A stretch of 64,000 nt of DNA from Candidatus Melainabacteria bacterium (GTDB lineage: Bacteria > Cyanobacteriota > Vampirovibrionia > Obscuribacterales > Obscuribacteraceae), in contig CP064963.1 in the NCBI GenBank assembly GCA_016699165.1, positions 930,001 through 994,000 on the forward strand. Reading direction: 5' to 3'. The stretch's first letter is position 1. The number at the start of each line of letters is the position of its first letter. Both the position numbers and the translations under genes were made by a program. This document shows positions 56,072 through 64,000 of the stretch, in pieces. The notes below the pieces were generated by a model. It saw nothing but the letters and a program-made list of their open reading frames with translations, did no database searches and was not told where the DNA came from.

Positions 56072-56411
56072 AAACAAGTACACAAAAGGTAGCGGAAACA
56101 TCTTCGAAGATTTGGGATTCTCAAAAGAACAAGCATCCGAGCTTGAGATGAAATCTTACCTCTTCGATTTTCTACAAAATGTCGTTAATAAAGAGCTTGA
56201 GTCTATCAATCAATCCGAACTCGCCAAAAACCTCGGAGTGGACCAACCCATAATCTCTAAAATAATCAACGATAAAATGTCGATATTCTCTGTGGAAAAA
56301 ATCATCCAGCTCATATTGAAACTGCATTACGACATTCAAATAGAAATGAAGCCTGCACCCAGAAAACGGCAAGGGCAAGTTCATTTACTTACCAATTTGA
56401 AATCGGCTTAG
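56064..56411 (+). CDS. HigA-like XRE antitoxin
   Basis: A 115-residue helix-turn-helix protein (SELAKNLGVDQPIISKIIND at about residues 50-69) with an N-terminal GFSKEQASELEMKSYLFDFL segment, typical of HTH partners of Gp49-type toxins. It binds the toxin and the promoter. A perfect 16-nt palindrome (GCTTAGATATCTAAGC) overlaps its stop at 56407-56422. Confidence 0.8.
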   Translation: MPRNKYTKGSGNIFEDLGFSKEQASELEMKSYLFDFLQNVVNKELESINQSELAKNLGVDQPIISKIINDKMSIFSVEKIIQLILKLHYDIQIEMKPAPRKRQGQVHLLTNLKSA

Positions 56412-56485
56412 ATATCTAAGCGAATATAAAAAAGTAAAACCAAGCCAAAAGTAAGATAATACCCCTAGATTTCTATGGGGTGTTT

Positions 56486-58152
56486 ATGCGCAATTCGGTC
56501 TTCAAAAAGCTATTTCTAGCGTTGTCAATATTGATGACCAGTGCCAGTACGTCGGTAAATGCGGCATGGGCAGAGGAAAGCGCCCTGGTAAAGGACGAAA
56601 TCAAAACACTCAAATTGAGCCCAACTCAGACCAACGCGCTCAAGCTTATTGCGCACTGACCAAACACAAGAAGCGCAGAAACTTTTAGAAGACTATTTCA
56701 AAGCGAACAAGACATCTCAAGACTGGGACCTTCTATTTGCTTTCAGCCTTGCAATGGAAAAACGAAGATTTTCAAAGTGCAGAAGCGAATTTACAAATAG
56801 TTTTGAAAAATACTCAGGATTTAAGACAACGAGTTTTTGTGATTAAGCGTATTGGAGATTGCCATTACGAGATGCGAAACTTTGAAAATGCGCTCAAATT
56901 CTACGACAACGCAATTGACGCTGCTTCTAAATTAGATAGCAACGATCCGTTGAGACTCAAACTTTATGAAAGTAAAGTTGGTGTCGAATTAGTTTTGAAA
57001 CAATATGCCAAAGCCGAGACCGACGCTAAAACGCTCGTGGAAATTGCTTCTGCTCGCGCGGCAAAAGGAGGCTTGTCAGATAGAGTTTCTGTCCTGTGGG
57101 CATACTTGCAGCTTGGGACTATTTATAGAAACGAACACAAAGTAGCTGAGCGTGCCAATCAACAAGCAAAAGTTCGCGAGGTTATGCTCTCTTTAATGGA
57201 AGCCCGCGCAAAAGTTACAGAAGCTACAGGTGACGATACATCTAGCTTAAAAGAAATCGAAAAAATATTTCTTGGCGAGTATGTGGCTCAAAACAAGCCT
57301 CAAACTCTGGCTGAATATTTCTGGCTTGCAAGCGAATTCAAGCCGCTTTCACTTCCCCTCATTGGATGGCAAGTCAAAGAAGGCGAGCCTAAAGCAGTGA
57401 TTCTATGTATTCATGGATTAGGTTTGAACAACACTTCTTTTGGCACTTTCGGCAAAGAAATGAGTAAACGTGGATTTTCTGTTTTTGCTATAGATGTCCG
57501 CGGATTTGGTTCGTGGCAATCAATACAAGGTGAAGAAACAGTCGGATTCAACGCTGCTATAACAGACTTAAGCGCGGTTATTGACCACCTCAAAGTGCTC
57601 AATCCCAATAAGCCGATATTCTTGCTAGGCGAGTCAATGGGAGGTGGAATCGCTTTGCGCGCTGCGGCAGAATTTGGCGATACCATTAATGGTGTCATTG
57701 CATCTGTTCCATCAGCGGAGCGTTTCCAGGCAAAACGATTTGGCTTTACCGTTGCGGCTCATTTTCTAGATGGTCCCAGTCGTCCTTTCAATATTGGAGA
57801 CACAGTGGCTGAGCGCGCTACCACCAATGAAGAAGTGCTGAAAGACTGGACCATGAGTTCAAAAGCGAAAATGAAAATGTCGCCCAAAGAGCTTATTAAA
57901 TTTGCCGTTTTCATGCGCACTACCGTTCGTCATTGCGAACAAATAAAAAACACTCCAGCTTTACTGGTCCAGGGTCTTAAAGATCGCCTGGTCAAGCCAG
58001 AAGGCACTTACAAAATGTTCGATTCTATTTCTTCAGTAGACAAGACTATGCTTATCGACGGAACCGCCGAACATCTTATTTTCGAAAGCAGTACACAATC
58101 AGATTTGACTCTGGACACACTTTGCTCCTGGCTTGAGAACCATATCAAATAA
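56486..58152 (+). pseudogene. Secreted TPR and alpha/beta-hydrolase protein, two frameshifts
   Basis: The whole gene encodes about 555 residues. It starts with a signal peptide (MRNSVFKKLFLALSILMTSA), passes a TPR-like region (QEAQKLLEDYFKANKTSQDW; DFQSAEANLQIVLKNT; RIGDCHYEMRNFENALKFYD) and ends in an S33-type hydrolase (ILCIHGLGLNN; LLGESMGGG with the nucleophile Ser; Asp in GLKDRLVKP; His in GTAEHLIFE). Frameshifts lie near 56650 and 56740. The last 471 residues are open from 56737, so a shortened product is possible. A small hairpin covers the ribosome-binding site (56461-56481). Confidence 0.65.
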
Positions 58153-58153
58153 C

Positions 58154-59260
58154 ATGACATATACTTTTATCGAGACTACAGAAAAAAACGGAATTGGTTT
58201 TCTTACTCTCAATTCTCCTAAGTCATTGAATTCGCTTTCGGCTCAAATGATTGTCGAGTATCGAGATATTTTAAGTAAATGGAAATCTGACCCCAATATT
58301 CATTGCATGCATATTCAGGGTGCAGGCACAAAGGCTCTGTGTGCCGGGGGCGACGTGCGCCGCATGCATGATGATTTAGTCGAGCACGAAAAACCAGGCG
58401 AATTAAACGAACCTTGCGTGCATTTTTTCACACAGGAATATTCGCTCGATTATGAAGTGCACATGTTCCCCAAGCCTATTGTAGTGTGGGCAGACGGCAT
58501 AACCATGGGTGGTGGCATTGGTGCAACCAATGGCGCATCAAACAAAGTAGTCACAGAACACAGTGTGCTTGCCATGCCAGAAATTACAATTGGCTTGTAT
58601 CCTGACGTTGGCGCCACTTATTTTTTGAATAACATGCCAGACGGTATTGGAACTTATCTTGGCATGACTGCAAATAGAATAAACGCAGCAGATGCACTTT
58701 ATTTAAAAATGGCAGATCATTTTTTGCCATCAGACCACAAACAAAAACTAATAGATATGCTGCTTGGACTTAAATGGACCACAGATATAGACCAGAACAA
58801 AGCACTCGTCACAAGCTCAATTAACTCTCTGAGCAAAACTCAATGCTCACTCCACTCCAAAGTGCAAGAGCACGAAGATTATCTACGCAAGTTCAAAGAT
58901 GTCAAAGACGCTTTTGAATTCAGAGAACTGCTTTTCTCAAATAGAAAGAATGACGACTGGCTTGAGACTGGACTGAACATATTTAAGACTGGCTCGCCCG
59001 CCTCAGCTCACATAATCATGGAGCAATTGAAGCGCGGGTCTAAACTGAGCTTGAAAGACGTTTTTAAAAGCGAATTGAATCTGTCTTTGCAATGCACACT
59101 GCGTCCTGATTTTGTAGAAGGCGTAAGAGCATTGCTTGTTGACAAAGATAAAAATCCGCGCTGGAAGCCGGTGAAACTTGAGCAGGTATCAAAAGATCTC
59201 GTCGATACTTATTTCGAGCCATTGTGGAGCGAAGACGCGCATCCATTCAAAAATTTGTAA
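58154..59260 (+). CDS. 3-hydroxyisobutyryl-CoA hydrolase / enoyl-CoA hydratase-like protein
   Basis: A 368-residue crotonase-fold enzyme of the ECH_2 group: GTKALCAGGDVRRMHDDL, KPIVVWADGITMGGGIGATN, MPEITIGLYPDVGATYFLNN, and a C-terminal EGVRALLVDKDKNPRW motif. These match 3-hydroxyisobutyryl-CoA hydrolases of valine breakdown. The start is the ATG at 58154, just after the hydrolase stop. Convergent with the small membrane-protein gene downstream. Confidence 0.82.
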   Translation: MTYTFIETTEKNGIGFLTLNSPKSLNSLSAQMIVEYRDILSKWKSDPNIHCMHIQGAGTKALCAGGDVRRMHDDLVEHEKPGELNEPCVHFFTQEYSLDYEVHMFPKPIVVWADGITMGGGIGATNGASNKVVTEHSVLAMPEITIGLYPDVGATYFLNNMPDGIGTYLGMTANRINAADALYLKMADHFLPSDHKQKLIDMLLGLKWTTDIDQNKALVTSSINSLSKTQCSLHSKVQEHEDYLRKFKDVKDAFEFRELLFSNRKNDDWLETGLNIFKTGSPASAHIIMEQLKRGSKLSLKDVFKSELNLSLQCTLRPDFVEGVRALLVDKDKNPRWKPVKLEQVSKDLVDTYFEPLWSEDAHPFKNL

Positions 59261-59494
59261 CTAAGATAATTTGACTGATTCGCCTGTGCCATTGACTGAA
59301 CAAGCAAGTATCACTGCAACCAGTGCACATGCCGATATTATCAAGGACATAGGATTCGCTGGTCCGATTGCTCGCAGCATCAGATAGCTTGCAACACAAA
59401 GAACGAGAGCCAGATAGAGTAAGTTAGTATGAATTAGTTTCTGAAGCATTTGGTTCACCGGGGAATGAAAATCAGTGGGTTCAGCAATACCCAT
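59261..59494 (-). CDS. Small membrane protein
   Basis: A 77-residue protein with two hydrophobic segments (about 24-42 and 47-66). No family recognised. It directly abuts the convergent hydrolase-like gene and follows the APH-like gene, with 37 nt between. Confidence 0.45.
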   Translation of the reverse strand: MGIAEPTDFHSPVNQMLQKLIHTNLLYLALVLCVASYLMLRAIGPANPMSLIISACALVAVILACSVNGTGESVKLS

Positions 59495-59531
59495 ATTGTG
59501 CGCCCCAGGTGTCTCTTGGTAAATGGGAAAA

Positions 59532-60455
59532 CTACGTATAAGACACAGATTTAAAAGCTTGGTCGCGAAATATCTTATGACAGTCTAACAAGTCTTGCTC
59601 CACAATGTCCTGGCGCCCCAATTCGCGCCAGCCTCGCGCCCACTCGCCAAGTCTGCCTGCTGGTCTTAAACTTGCAAATAAATCATAGACTGGCAAATTG
59701 GATGCATCTATTTGGGACTGGTTTAGATATGTCCTGGTAAAAGTGTCCATGCATTCTTGTCCGCAAATACACAGTAGATCGAATCTTGTGATTGCAATTT
59801 CAAGCAGAGGGTCGCCAAGTTCGCTTTCTTCCCAATCGAGCACGCCAGAAATTTCACCATCTCTCCAAAGTACATTGCCCGGCCAGAAATCGCCGTGCAA
59901 AACTTTGCTTTGGTTTTGTTTTACCAAAGGCCAAATTTCTTTCAGTTTATTTCGAATTGTCTCTTCGTCAATTGTATGGTCCCATTTCTCTTTGATTTTG
60001 GCTAAATCTTTGTCCAGGCGCTTCTTCTGATCGGGCAGTAAATCTGAGTCGCCATCTACGGCATGAATTACAAGCAACATTTCTGCCAATTTCTCTGCAA
60101 ATTGATTTTTATCGTCTGGTGCGTAGACAGCATCACCATCAATTAAACTCAAGACCGCATATGGGCGTTTGAATATTTTGCCAGTCACATCAAGATGATA
60201 CGGATGCGGCACTGGAAGCCCAGCTTGTTGCATGAATTGCAAAACCTTAAACTCAAATTCGGCAATGTCTGGATTTTCTGCAAACGATTTTTCGCTATGA
60301 CGCCGAACAATAATAGTTGATTCAGACTGACTGTCACCATATCTGATGGCAGTCATTTCAGCCGAAATTCCACCTGAAAGTTTGCGTGTTTCAATTAAAC
60401 GCGCAGCCGGGTCTAGACTGGTTATTACTTGAGCGAACTTACGATCGGCGGACAT
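59532..60455 (-). CDS. Aminoglycoside phosphotransferase-family kinase
   Basis: About 307 residues with the APH/choline-kinase fold: VLHGDFWPGNVLWRDGEISG (catalytic HGDxxxxN) and VLDWEESELGDPLLEIA (metal-binding Asp). The substrate of such enzymes ranges from antibiotics to sugars, choline, and fatty acyl chains; the acyl-CoA-dehydrogenase-linked subgroup is one option near the hydratase. The start is set at the Met beginning SADRKFAQVI, since a longer open frame overlaps the sigma-like gene by 53 nt. Confidence 0.75.
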   Translation of the reverse strand: MSADRKFAQVITSLDPAARLIETRKLSGGISAEMTAIRYGDSQSESTIIVRRHSEKSFAENPDIAEFEFKVLQFMQQAGLPVPHPYHLDVTGKIFKRPYAVLSLIDGDAVYAPDDKNQFAEKLAEMLLVIHAVDGDSDLLPDQKKRLDKDLAKIKEKWDHTIDEETIRNKLKEIWPLVKQNQSKVLHGDFWPGNVLWRDGEISGVLDWEESELGDPLLEIAITRFDLLCICGQECMDTFTRTYLNQSQIDASNLPVYDLFASLRPAGRLGEWARGWRELGRQDIVEQDLLDCHKIFRDQAFKSVSYT

Positions 60456-60483
60456 AAGACGAGAGCGATTTACTCGCGAACGC

Positions 60484-61248
60484 TCATTCCTCGTCGTCGT
60501 CGCCTTCAAATGATCCTTCATAATACTCAGGCTCAATAAAATCGGGGTGTATTTCTAATCCGTCGTAGCCCATTTGAGGTTGGACTTCTTCTGCTTGTTG
60601 ACCCTCTGCGCCTTGCTCGCCTTCAATTTCTTCTTTGGCTTTAGCAAGGGCGATGAGTCTCTCAAGTTCTTCTTCTGTAATTTTCAACTCTTTGGCAATT
60701 TGCTCACGCGTCGGTTCGGCATCAAACTTTTCAGTTAGTGCGCGCACAACATGTTTAATAGAACTTATTTTATCAATTAGTGTATTTGGTAATTCTTTAA
60801 GAGTAGTCTCTTCTTTGATGAACTGGGCAATTCCGCACTGAGCACTCACCATTATAAAATCGCTAAAATCAGAATCAATTTCAGGATCGAATTTTTGTAC
60901 TGCATCAACAAGGGCCAGAGTGCCTTCGTTTATAATGTCCCAAAAGGGAATATCTTCGCGATAATAATCTTTAGCAAGCCAGACTACGTGCCGCAAATGC
61001 GCTTCGGTCAATTTCTTGCGAATTCGCTTAGCCTCATTTTCTGAGTTAGCAAGACTCTCGAGCATTTTACTAATTTCGCCTTCACTCAAGCGCTCAAAAC
61101 GCTGAATCTGGCAAAGATAATCATACTCAAGCGACTGTTCCGAAACAAAAGTCGACATTTGCTTCAAGAACTCTTTGCCTTCAGGCATCGCTTGCAACTT
61201 TTCTTTCAGCGTTTCAATCGCCGTTTTTGAATTTGTTTCTGCTTTCAT
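60484..61248 (-). CDS. Sigma-70-like protein lacking region 4
   Basis: About 254 residues. It has a region-2-like block (LTEAHLRHVVWLAKDYYRED then FWDIINEGTLALVDAVQKFD and GIAQFI) and a region-3-like helix-turn-helix (LIDKISSIKHVVRALTEKFD, PTREQIAKELKITEEELERL). There is no region 4, the -35-reading domain; instead the protein ends in a Glu/Asp/Gln-rich tail. It could be a degenerate sigma factor, an anti-sigma decoy or a specialised factor needing only the -10. Start chosen at the second Met. Confidence 0.65.
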   Translation of the reverse strand: MKAETNSKTAIETLKEKLQAMPEGKEFLKQMSTFVSEQSLEYDYLCQIQRFERLSEGEISKMLESLANSENEAKRIRKKLTEAHLRHVVWLAKDYYREDIPFWDIINEGTLALVDAVQKFDPEIDSDFSDFIMVSAQCGIAQFIKEETTLKELPNTLIDKISSIKHVVRALTEKFDAEPTREQIAKELKITEEELERLIALAKAKEEIEGEQGAEGQQAEEVQPQMGYDGLEIHPDFIEPEYYEGSFEGDDDEE

Positions 61249-61342
61249 AATTTCCAAAAAAACTCTCTTGCTAAAAACATACCCCAATTAGCCATCAGAT
61301 TTTCGGGCATAATCATCAAAGATACGCAAAGATATTAAATCA

Positions 61343-61897
61343 GTGACAGACTTTCACGCTCGACTTTTAGAACTTGAATCCGAGCGCCTCGCAAAAGAAG
61401 AGGTTCGCCGCGGGGTGGAGCATTTCACGCCCGAGTGTCATCATTTGCTTGAATCTGTGGCGCAGAAAATTGGCGTTAAGCTAGGCGATCCTGTGCCTTT
61501 GGATTGGCAAGGCTGGATTTGTTATTATCGAAAGCCAGAGCAGTTTATTGTACTGCGTGGGCGCGCATTCAAAGGCTCGGGGCTCTTTGGCAAACACAAA
61601 GCAGGTCTCGATATTCCACTTGGTGGCGATTCTATAAACGATTATTCGCGCAAGTTCGACGTCACGCCGCCTCAAGAATTAGATCATTTAATGGTAAATT
61701 TTGGCGTGGGAGATTCGCTTCGCGTGTTTCTCTGGTATGGCGAAAATATTGCTGCATACAGACTTATTTATGAAGCAGAAGTGGACACAGATCCGCACAA
61801 CGAGCTTGCCGATGCCGTGGCTGAAGCATGCGCGTGGATTTTGCAAAAGCCCAAAGAAAAAACTTTGCCTGAATATCTAGCTTCTTTAGGAAGGTAG
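61343..61897 (+). CDS. Hypothetical protein, DUF3786-like
   Basis: A 184-residue soluble protein. The central part GDPVPLDWQGWICYYRKPEQ and the later FGVGDSLRVFLWYGENIAAY suggest a compact alpha/beta fold; I only tentatively compare it with DUF3786. A GTG start is used. Convergent with the slipin gene (12-nt overlap). Confidence 0.5.
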   Translation: MTDFHARLLELESERLAKEEVRRGVEHFTPECHHLLESVAQKIGVKLGDPVPLDWQGWICYYRKPEQFIVLRGRAFKGSGLFGKHKAGLDIPLGGDSINDYSRKFDVTPPQELDHLMVNFGVGDSLRVFLWYGENIAAYRLIYEAEVDTDPHNELADAVAEACAWILQKPKEKTLPEYLASLGR

Positions 61898-62671
61898 TTT
61901 TTCTTTCTCTTGTGCTTTCAGTTTAATGGTCTGACCGCCTCTATTAAAACCTTCCATCATTTCAATTGGAATGGGCAAAATAACTGTTGCTTTAGCGTCG
62001 CCTGCAACTTCAACCATAGTTTGAAGCTGTCTTAACTGCATGGCGCCGGGCGCAGAGGCAATTAAATTTGCAGCTTGGGCTAGTTTTTCTGCCGCTTGCA
62101 ATTCACCCTCAGCAGCTGTGATTTTGGCACGACGTTCGCGCTCGGCTTCGGCTTGTCTTGCCATAGCGCGTTGCATAGATTCTGGCAATTCGACGTCTTT
62201 TACTTCTACTGCTGTAACTTGAATGCCCCAGCCTTCAGTTTGTCTGTCGATAATAGAACTCAGTTTGGCGTTAATCACATCGCGCTCAGAGAGCAAATCA
62301 TCTAATTCGTGCTGACCAAGAACGCTTCTGAGTGTGGTTTGAGCAATTTGATTTGTGGCGGTGTACCAGTCTTCTACTTTGGTTACGGCTTTGAGCGGGT
62401 CGACCACCATAAAGAAACATACAGCGGCAGTTTTACACGAAATATTGTCTTTGGTGATGACTTCTTGCATAGGAATTGCCATGGTCACAACGCGCAAGTC
62501 CACTTTCTTTTCGCTTTGAGCAATCGGCCAAAGATAAACCGGTCCTGGACCTTTGACGTCGGTGGCTTTTCCCAGGGTGAATATGACCAGACGGTCGTAC
62601 TCTTTGACTAGTCGGACACCAGAAAGCATAAAGAGCCCGATTAACCCGACGCCAATGGTGAGAAAGTCCAT
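61886..62671 (-). CDS. Slipin/stomatin-like SPFH membrane protein
   Basis: A 261-residue SPFH-domain protein: N-terminal membrane segment (about 3-18), EYDRLVIFTLGKATDVKGPG, VDLRVVTMAIPMQEVITKDN, LRSVLGQHELDDLLSERDVI and the C-terminal AEAERERRAKITAAEGELQA. Slipins form membrane microdomain scaffolds and regulate proteases. No NfeD partner is seen next to it, though bacterial slipins often have one. Confidence 0.9.
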   Translation of the reverse strand: MDFLTIGVGLIGLFMLSGVRLVKEYDRLVIFTLGKATDVKGPGPVYLWPIAQSEKKVDLRVVTMAIPMQEVITKDNISCKTAAVCFFMVVDPLKAVTKVEDWYTATNQIAQTTLRSVLGQHELDDLLSERDVINAKLSSIIDRQTEGWGIQVTAVEVKDVELPESMQRAMARQAEAERERRAKITAAEGELQAAEKLAQAANLIASAPGAMQLRQLQTMVEVAGDAKATVILPIPIEMMEGFNRGGQTIKLKAQEKEKLPS

Positions 62672-62760
62672 CTTATTTTCCTTGTAAAAGTAAAAAAACC
62701 AATTGATTAAATTACAACCTAACCTGGCCCTTTAATACCAATATATGGAGGGCTTGAAAC

Positions 62761-64000
62761 CTATGCTTTATGCTTCAGTCGAGCCAGGAAAAACCCCGAG
62801 AAGCCTTGCATGGTGGGCAATAGCTGGATTTTGCCCGAATTAGAGTCAAGATCAAATGGAGCACTCTTAAAAGCTTGAACGATATCGGTTAACGATTCGA
62901 ATTCGAACTGTGAATTATTGGCCAAAAATTTATCAATAATTTGCTCGTTTTCTTCCTTTTCAACCGAACATGTCGAATAGACAAGTATCCCGCCAGGTTT
63001 AACCAAGCTAGCAGCGTTATTTAAAAGCTCTAGTTGTAGCTCAGAAAGACTTTTAATATCTTCTTCGCGTCTGTGATAGCGCAAATCGCTTCGTCTATTG
63101 AGCACACCAGTTCCAGAGCAAGGAGCATCGACCAAAACTTTGTCTGCTTTGGTATCGAGCTTGAGTACGCGTCCGTCGCCTTCTATCACTTCGACGTTTG
63201 TGATAGACAGACGTTGTCTGTTAGTTTTTAAAACGCTCAGTCTTTGCTCAGATTTATCTACGGCAAGAATTTTGCCTTTGTTTTGCATCATCTCACTCAT
63301 GTGCAAAGTTTTGCCGCCTGGTGCAGCGCATAAATCTATAACTAAATCACCAGCTTTGGCTCCAACTGCGTATGAAACTAGCTGCGAGGCTTCGTCTTGG
63401 ATGCTAAATAGTCCTTCTGCAAAACCGGGTAATTTTTCTAGTGGGCCTTTGAATTTGCCTTTAGATAAAATACGCACACACGACGGCACCACATTTGATG
63501 CTTCGACCACTAAGCCAGCTTGCTCTAAAATAGTTAAAACAGCTTTTACTTCTACTGCGTTTTCATTTACACGCAAACACTGTTTGGGGCTTGATTGGCT
63601 GTAAGCAAGCAAAGAAATTGTTATTTCCAGTCCATAAGCGTCAATCCAGCGCTGCACTATCCATAGTGGCATCGAATAATGATCGCTCAAGGCTTCGGGA
63701 TCTTTACTTATAAAAGTAGTGTCAGCAGCATCGCCTTTGATGCCATGCTCGTCTCTTAACTTAGCTACATTGCGCAAAATATTGCGTAGCACTGCCTGAG
63801 TGAAGCTCGACAGTCCACTGTGACCGCACATTCTGGCAACCGATGTAGAAGTGCTAAGCACCGCAGACGCTGGCATCTCTTCCATGAATAATAACTGGTA
63901 AGTGCCAAGGCGCAATACGTTTAAAAGAACCGATGTCATTTTTTCAAGAGGACGATGCGAATGCATTTTAATAGTCTTATCCAGAACACTTAAATTGCGC
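62761..64000 (-). CDS. rsmB: 16S rRNA (cytosine-967-C5)-methyltransferase RsmB, N-terminus outside the window
   Basis: The frame stays open to the window edge, so the start lies outside. The N-terminal NusB-like part (LRLGTYQLLFMEEMPASAVL) leads to the methyltransferase domain with VIDLCAAPGGKTLHMSEMM (SAM site), VLVDAPCSGTGVL (Cys as proton base) and GILVYSTCSVEKEENEQ (catalytic Cys). It methylates C967 of 16S rRNA. An internal ATG at 63966 is not the start because conserved sequence (LSVLDKTIK) continues upstream. Confidence 0.9.
   Translation of the reverse strand, partial: RNLSVLDKTIKMHSHRPLEKMTSVLLNVLRLGTYQLLFMEEMPASAVLSTSTSVARMCGHSGLSSFTQAVLRNILRNVAKLRDEHGIKGDAADTTFISKDPEALSDHYSMPLWIVQRWIDAYGLEITISLLAYSQSSPKQCLRVNENAVEVKAVLTILEQAGLVVEASNVVPSCVRILSKGKFKGPLEKLPGFAEGLFSIQDEASQLVSYAVGAKAGDLVIDLCAAPGGKTLHMSEMMQNKGKILAVDKSEQRLSVLKTNRQRLSITNVEVIEGDGRVLKLDTKADKVLVDAPCSGTGVLNRRSDLRYHRREEDIKSLSELQLELLNNAASLVKPGGILVYSTCSVEKEENEQIIDKFLANNSQFEFESLTDIVQAFKSAPFDLDSNSGKIQLLPTMQGFSGFFLARLKHKA

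Noticed and set aside
1..64000. tRNA, rRNA genes or a CRISPR array
   Set aside because: I looked in the longer gaps and saw no cloverleaf, rRNA sequence or regularly spaced repeats; short genes could still be missed without a covariance search.

Overview
The window reads as chromosome of a Gram-negative bacterium with an outer membrane that carries Kdo: a Kdo hydroxylase, a KpsF/KdsD-type arabinose-5-phosphate isomerase, a TolC-type exporter and a BamE-like lipoprotein are all present. Moderate GC, long tightly packed genes, UbiA-type prenyltransferases, a protein kinase fused to a PQQ-type propeller, and chaperones with long charged tails fit the non-photosynthetic cyanobacterial relatives (Vampirovibrionia/Melainabacteria, Obscuribacterales). 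That placement is an inference from gene content and was not tested.

Region 1 (1-15.5 kb) is mostly core: acetyl-CoA synthetase and DnaB (overlapping), a Kdo hydroxylase, a grpE-dnaK-dnaJ-propeller operon, a DUF1611/enolase-superfamily pair resembling the DgcN-DgcA D-glutamate pathway, a GntR regulator with a lipoprotein, and an L,D-transpeptidase. Region 2 (15.7-23.2 kb) is a six-gene operon with 4-nt overlaps at three junctions: UbiA-like prenyltransferase, PEP-synthase-like phosphotransferase, BtaA-like DUF3419 protein, polyprenol/phytol-kinase-like membrane protein, GNAT-like protein and a frameshifted acyl-adenylate ligase. It looks like an undescribed prenyl or lipid pathway and is the leading candidate for a new metabolic system. 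Region 3 (23.1-33 kb) holds a second UbiA enzyme, the protein kinase, KdsD, a hydrolase, a TPR protein and a secreted GH13 glucosidase.

Region 4 (33-58 kb) is accessory DNA. A 3.66-kb insert between the GH13 gene and a DUF3817 gene is bounded by 70-bp direct repeats that leave both genes whole. It carries a secreted metallopeptidase, a decayed SMI1/KNR4-like gene and an AbiE-like two-gene toxin-antitoxin candidate whose first protein has a nuclease-like N-terminal domain. Next come a D-lyxose isomerase, an orphan mobile-mystery-A regulator and hicBA. Then three directly repeated copies of a roughly 1.8-kb tyrosine-recombinase element (39.5, 49.3 and 53.8 kb) flank a metal-type RND efflux operon, an RHS fragment, a Sel1-repeat gene and part of a second recombinase. 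A HigB/HigA-like pair sits just beyond the last copy.

Region 5 (58-64 kb) returns to core functions: a 3-hydroxyisobutyryl-CoA hydrolase-like enzyme, an APH-family kinase, a sigma-like protein without region 4, a slipin and RsmB, which is cut by the window edge. Several genes are split by single-base frameshifts, often in homopolymers. These may be real decay, phase variation or consensus errors; raw reads would settle it.
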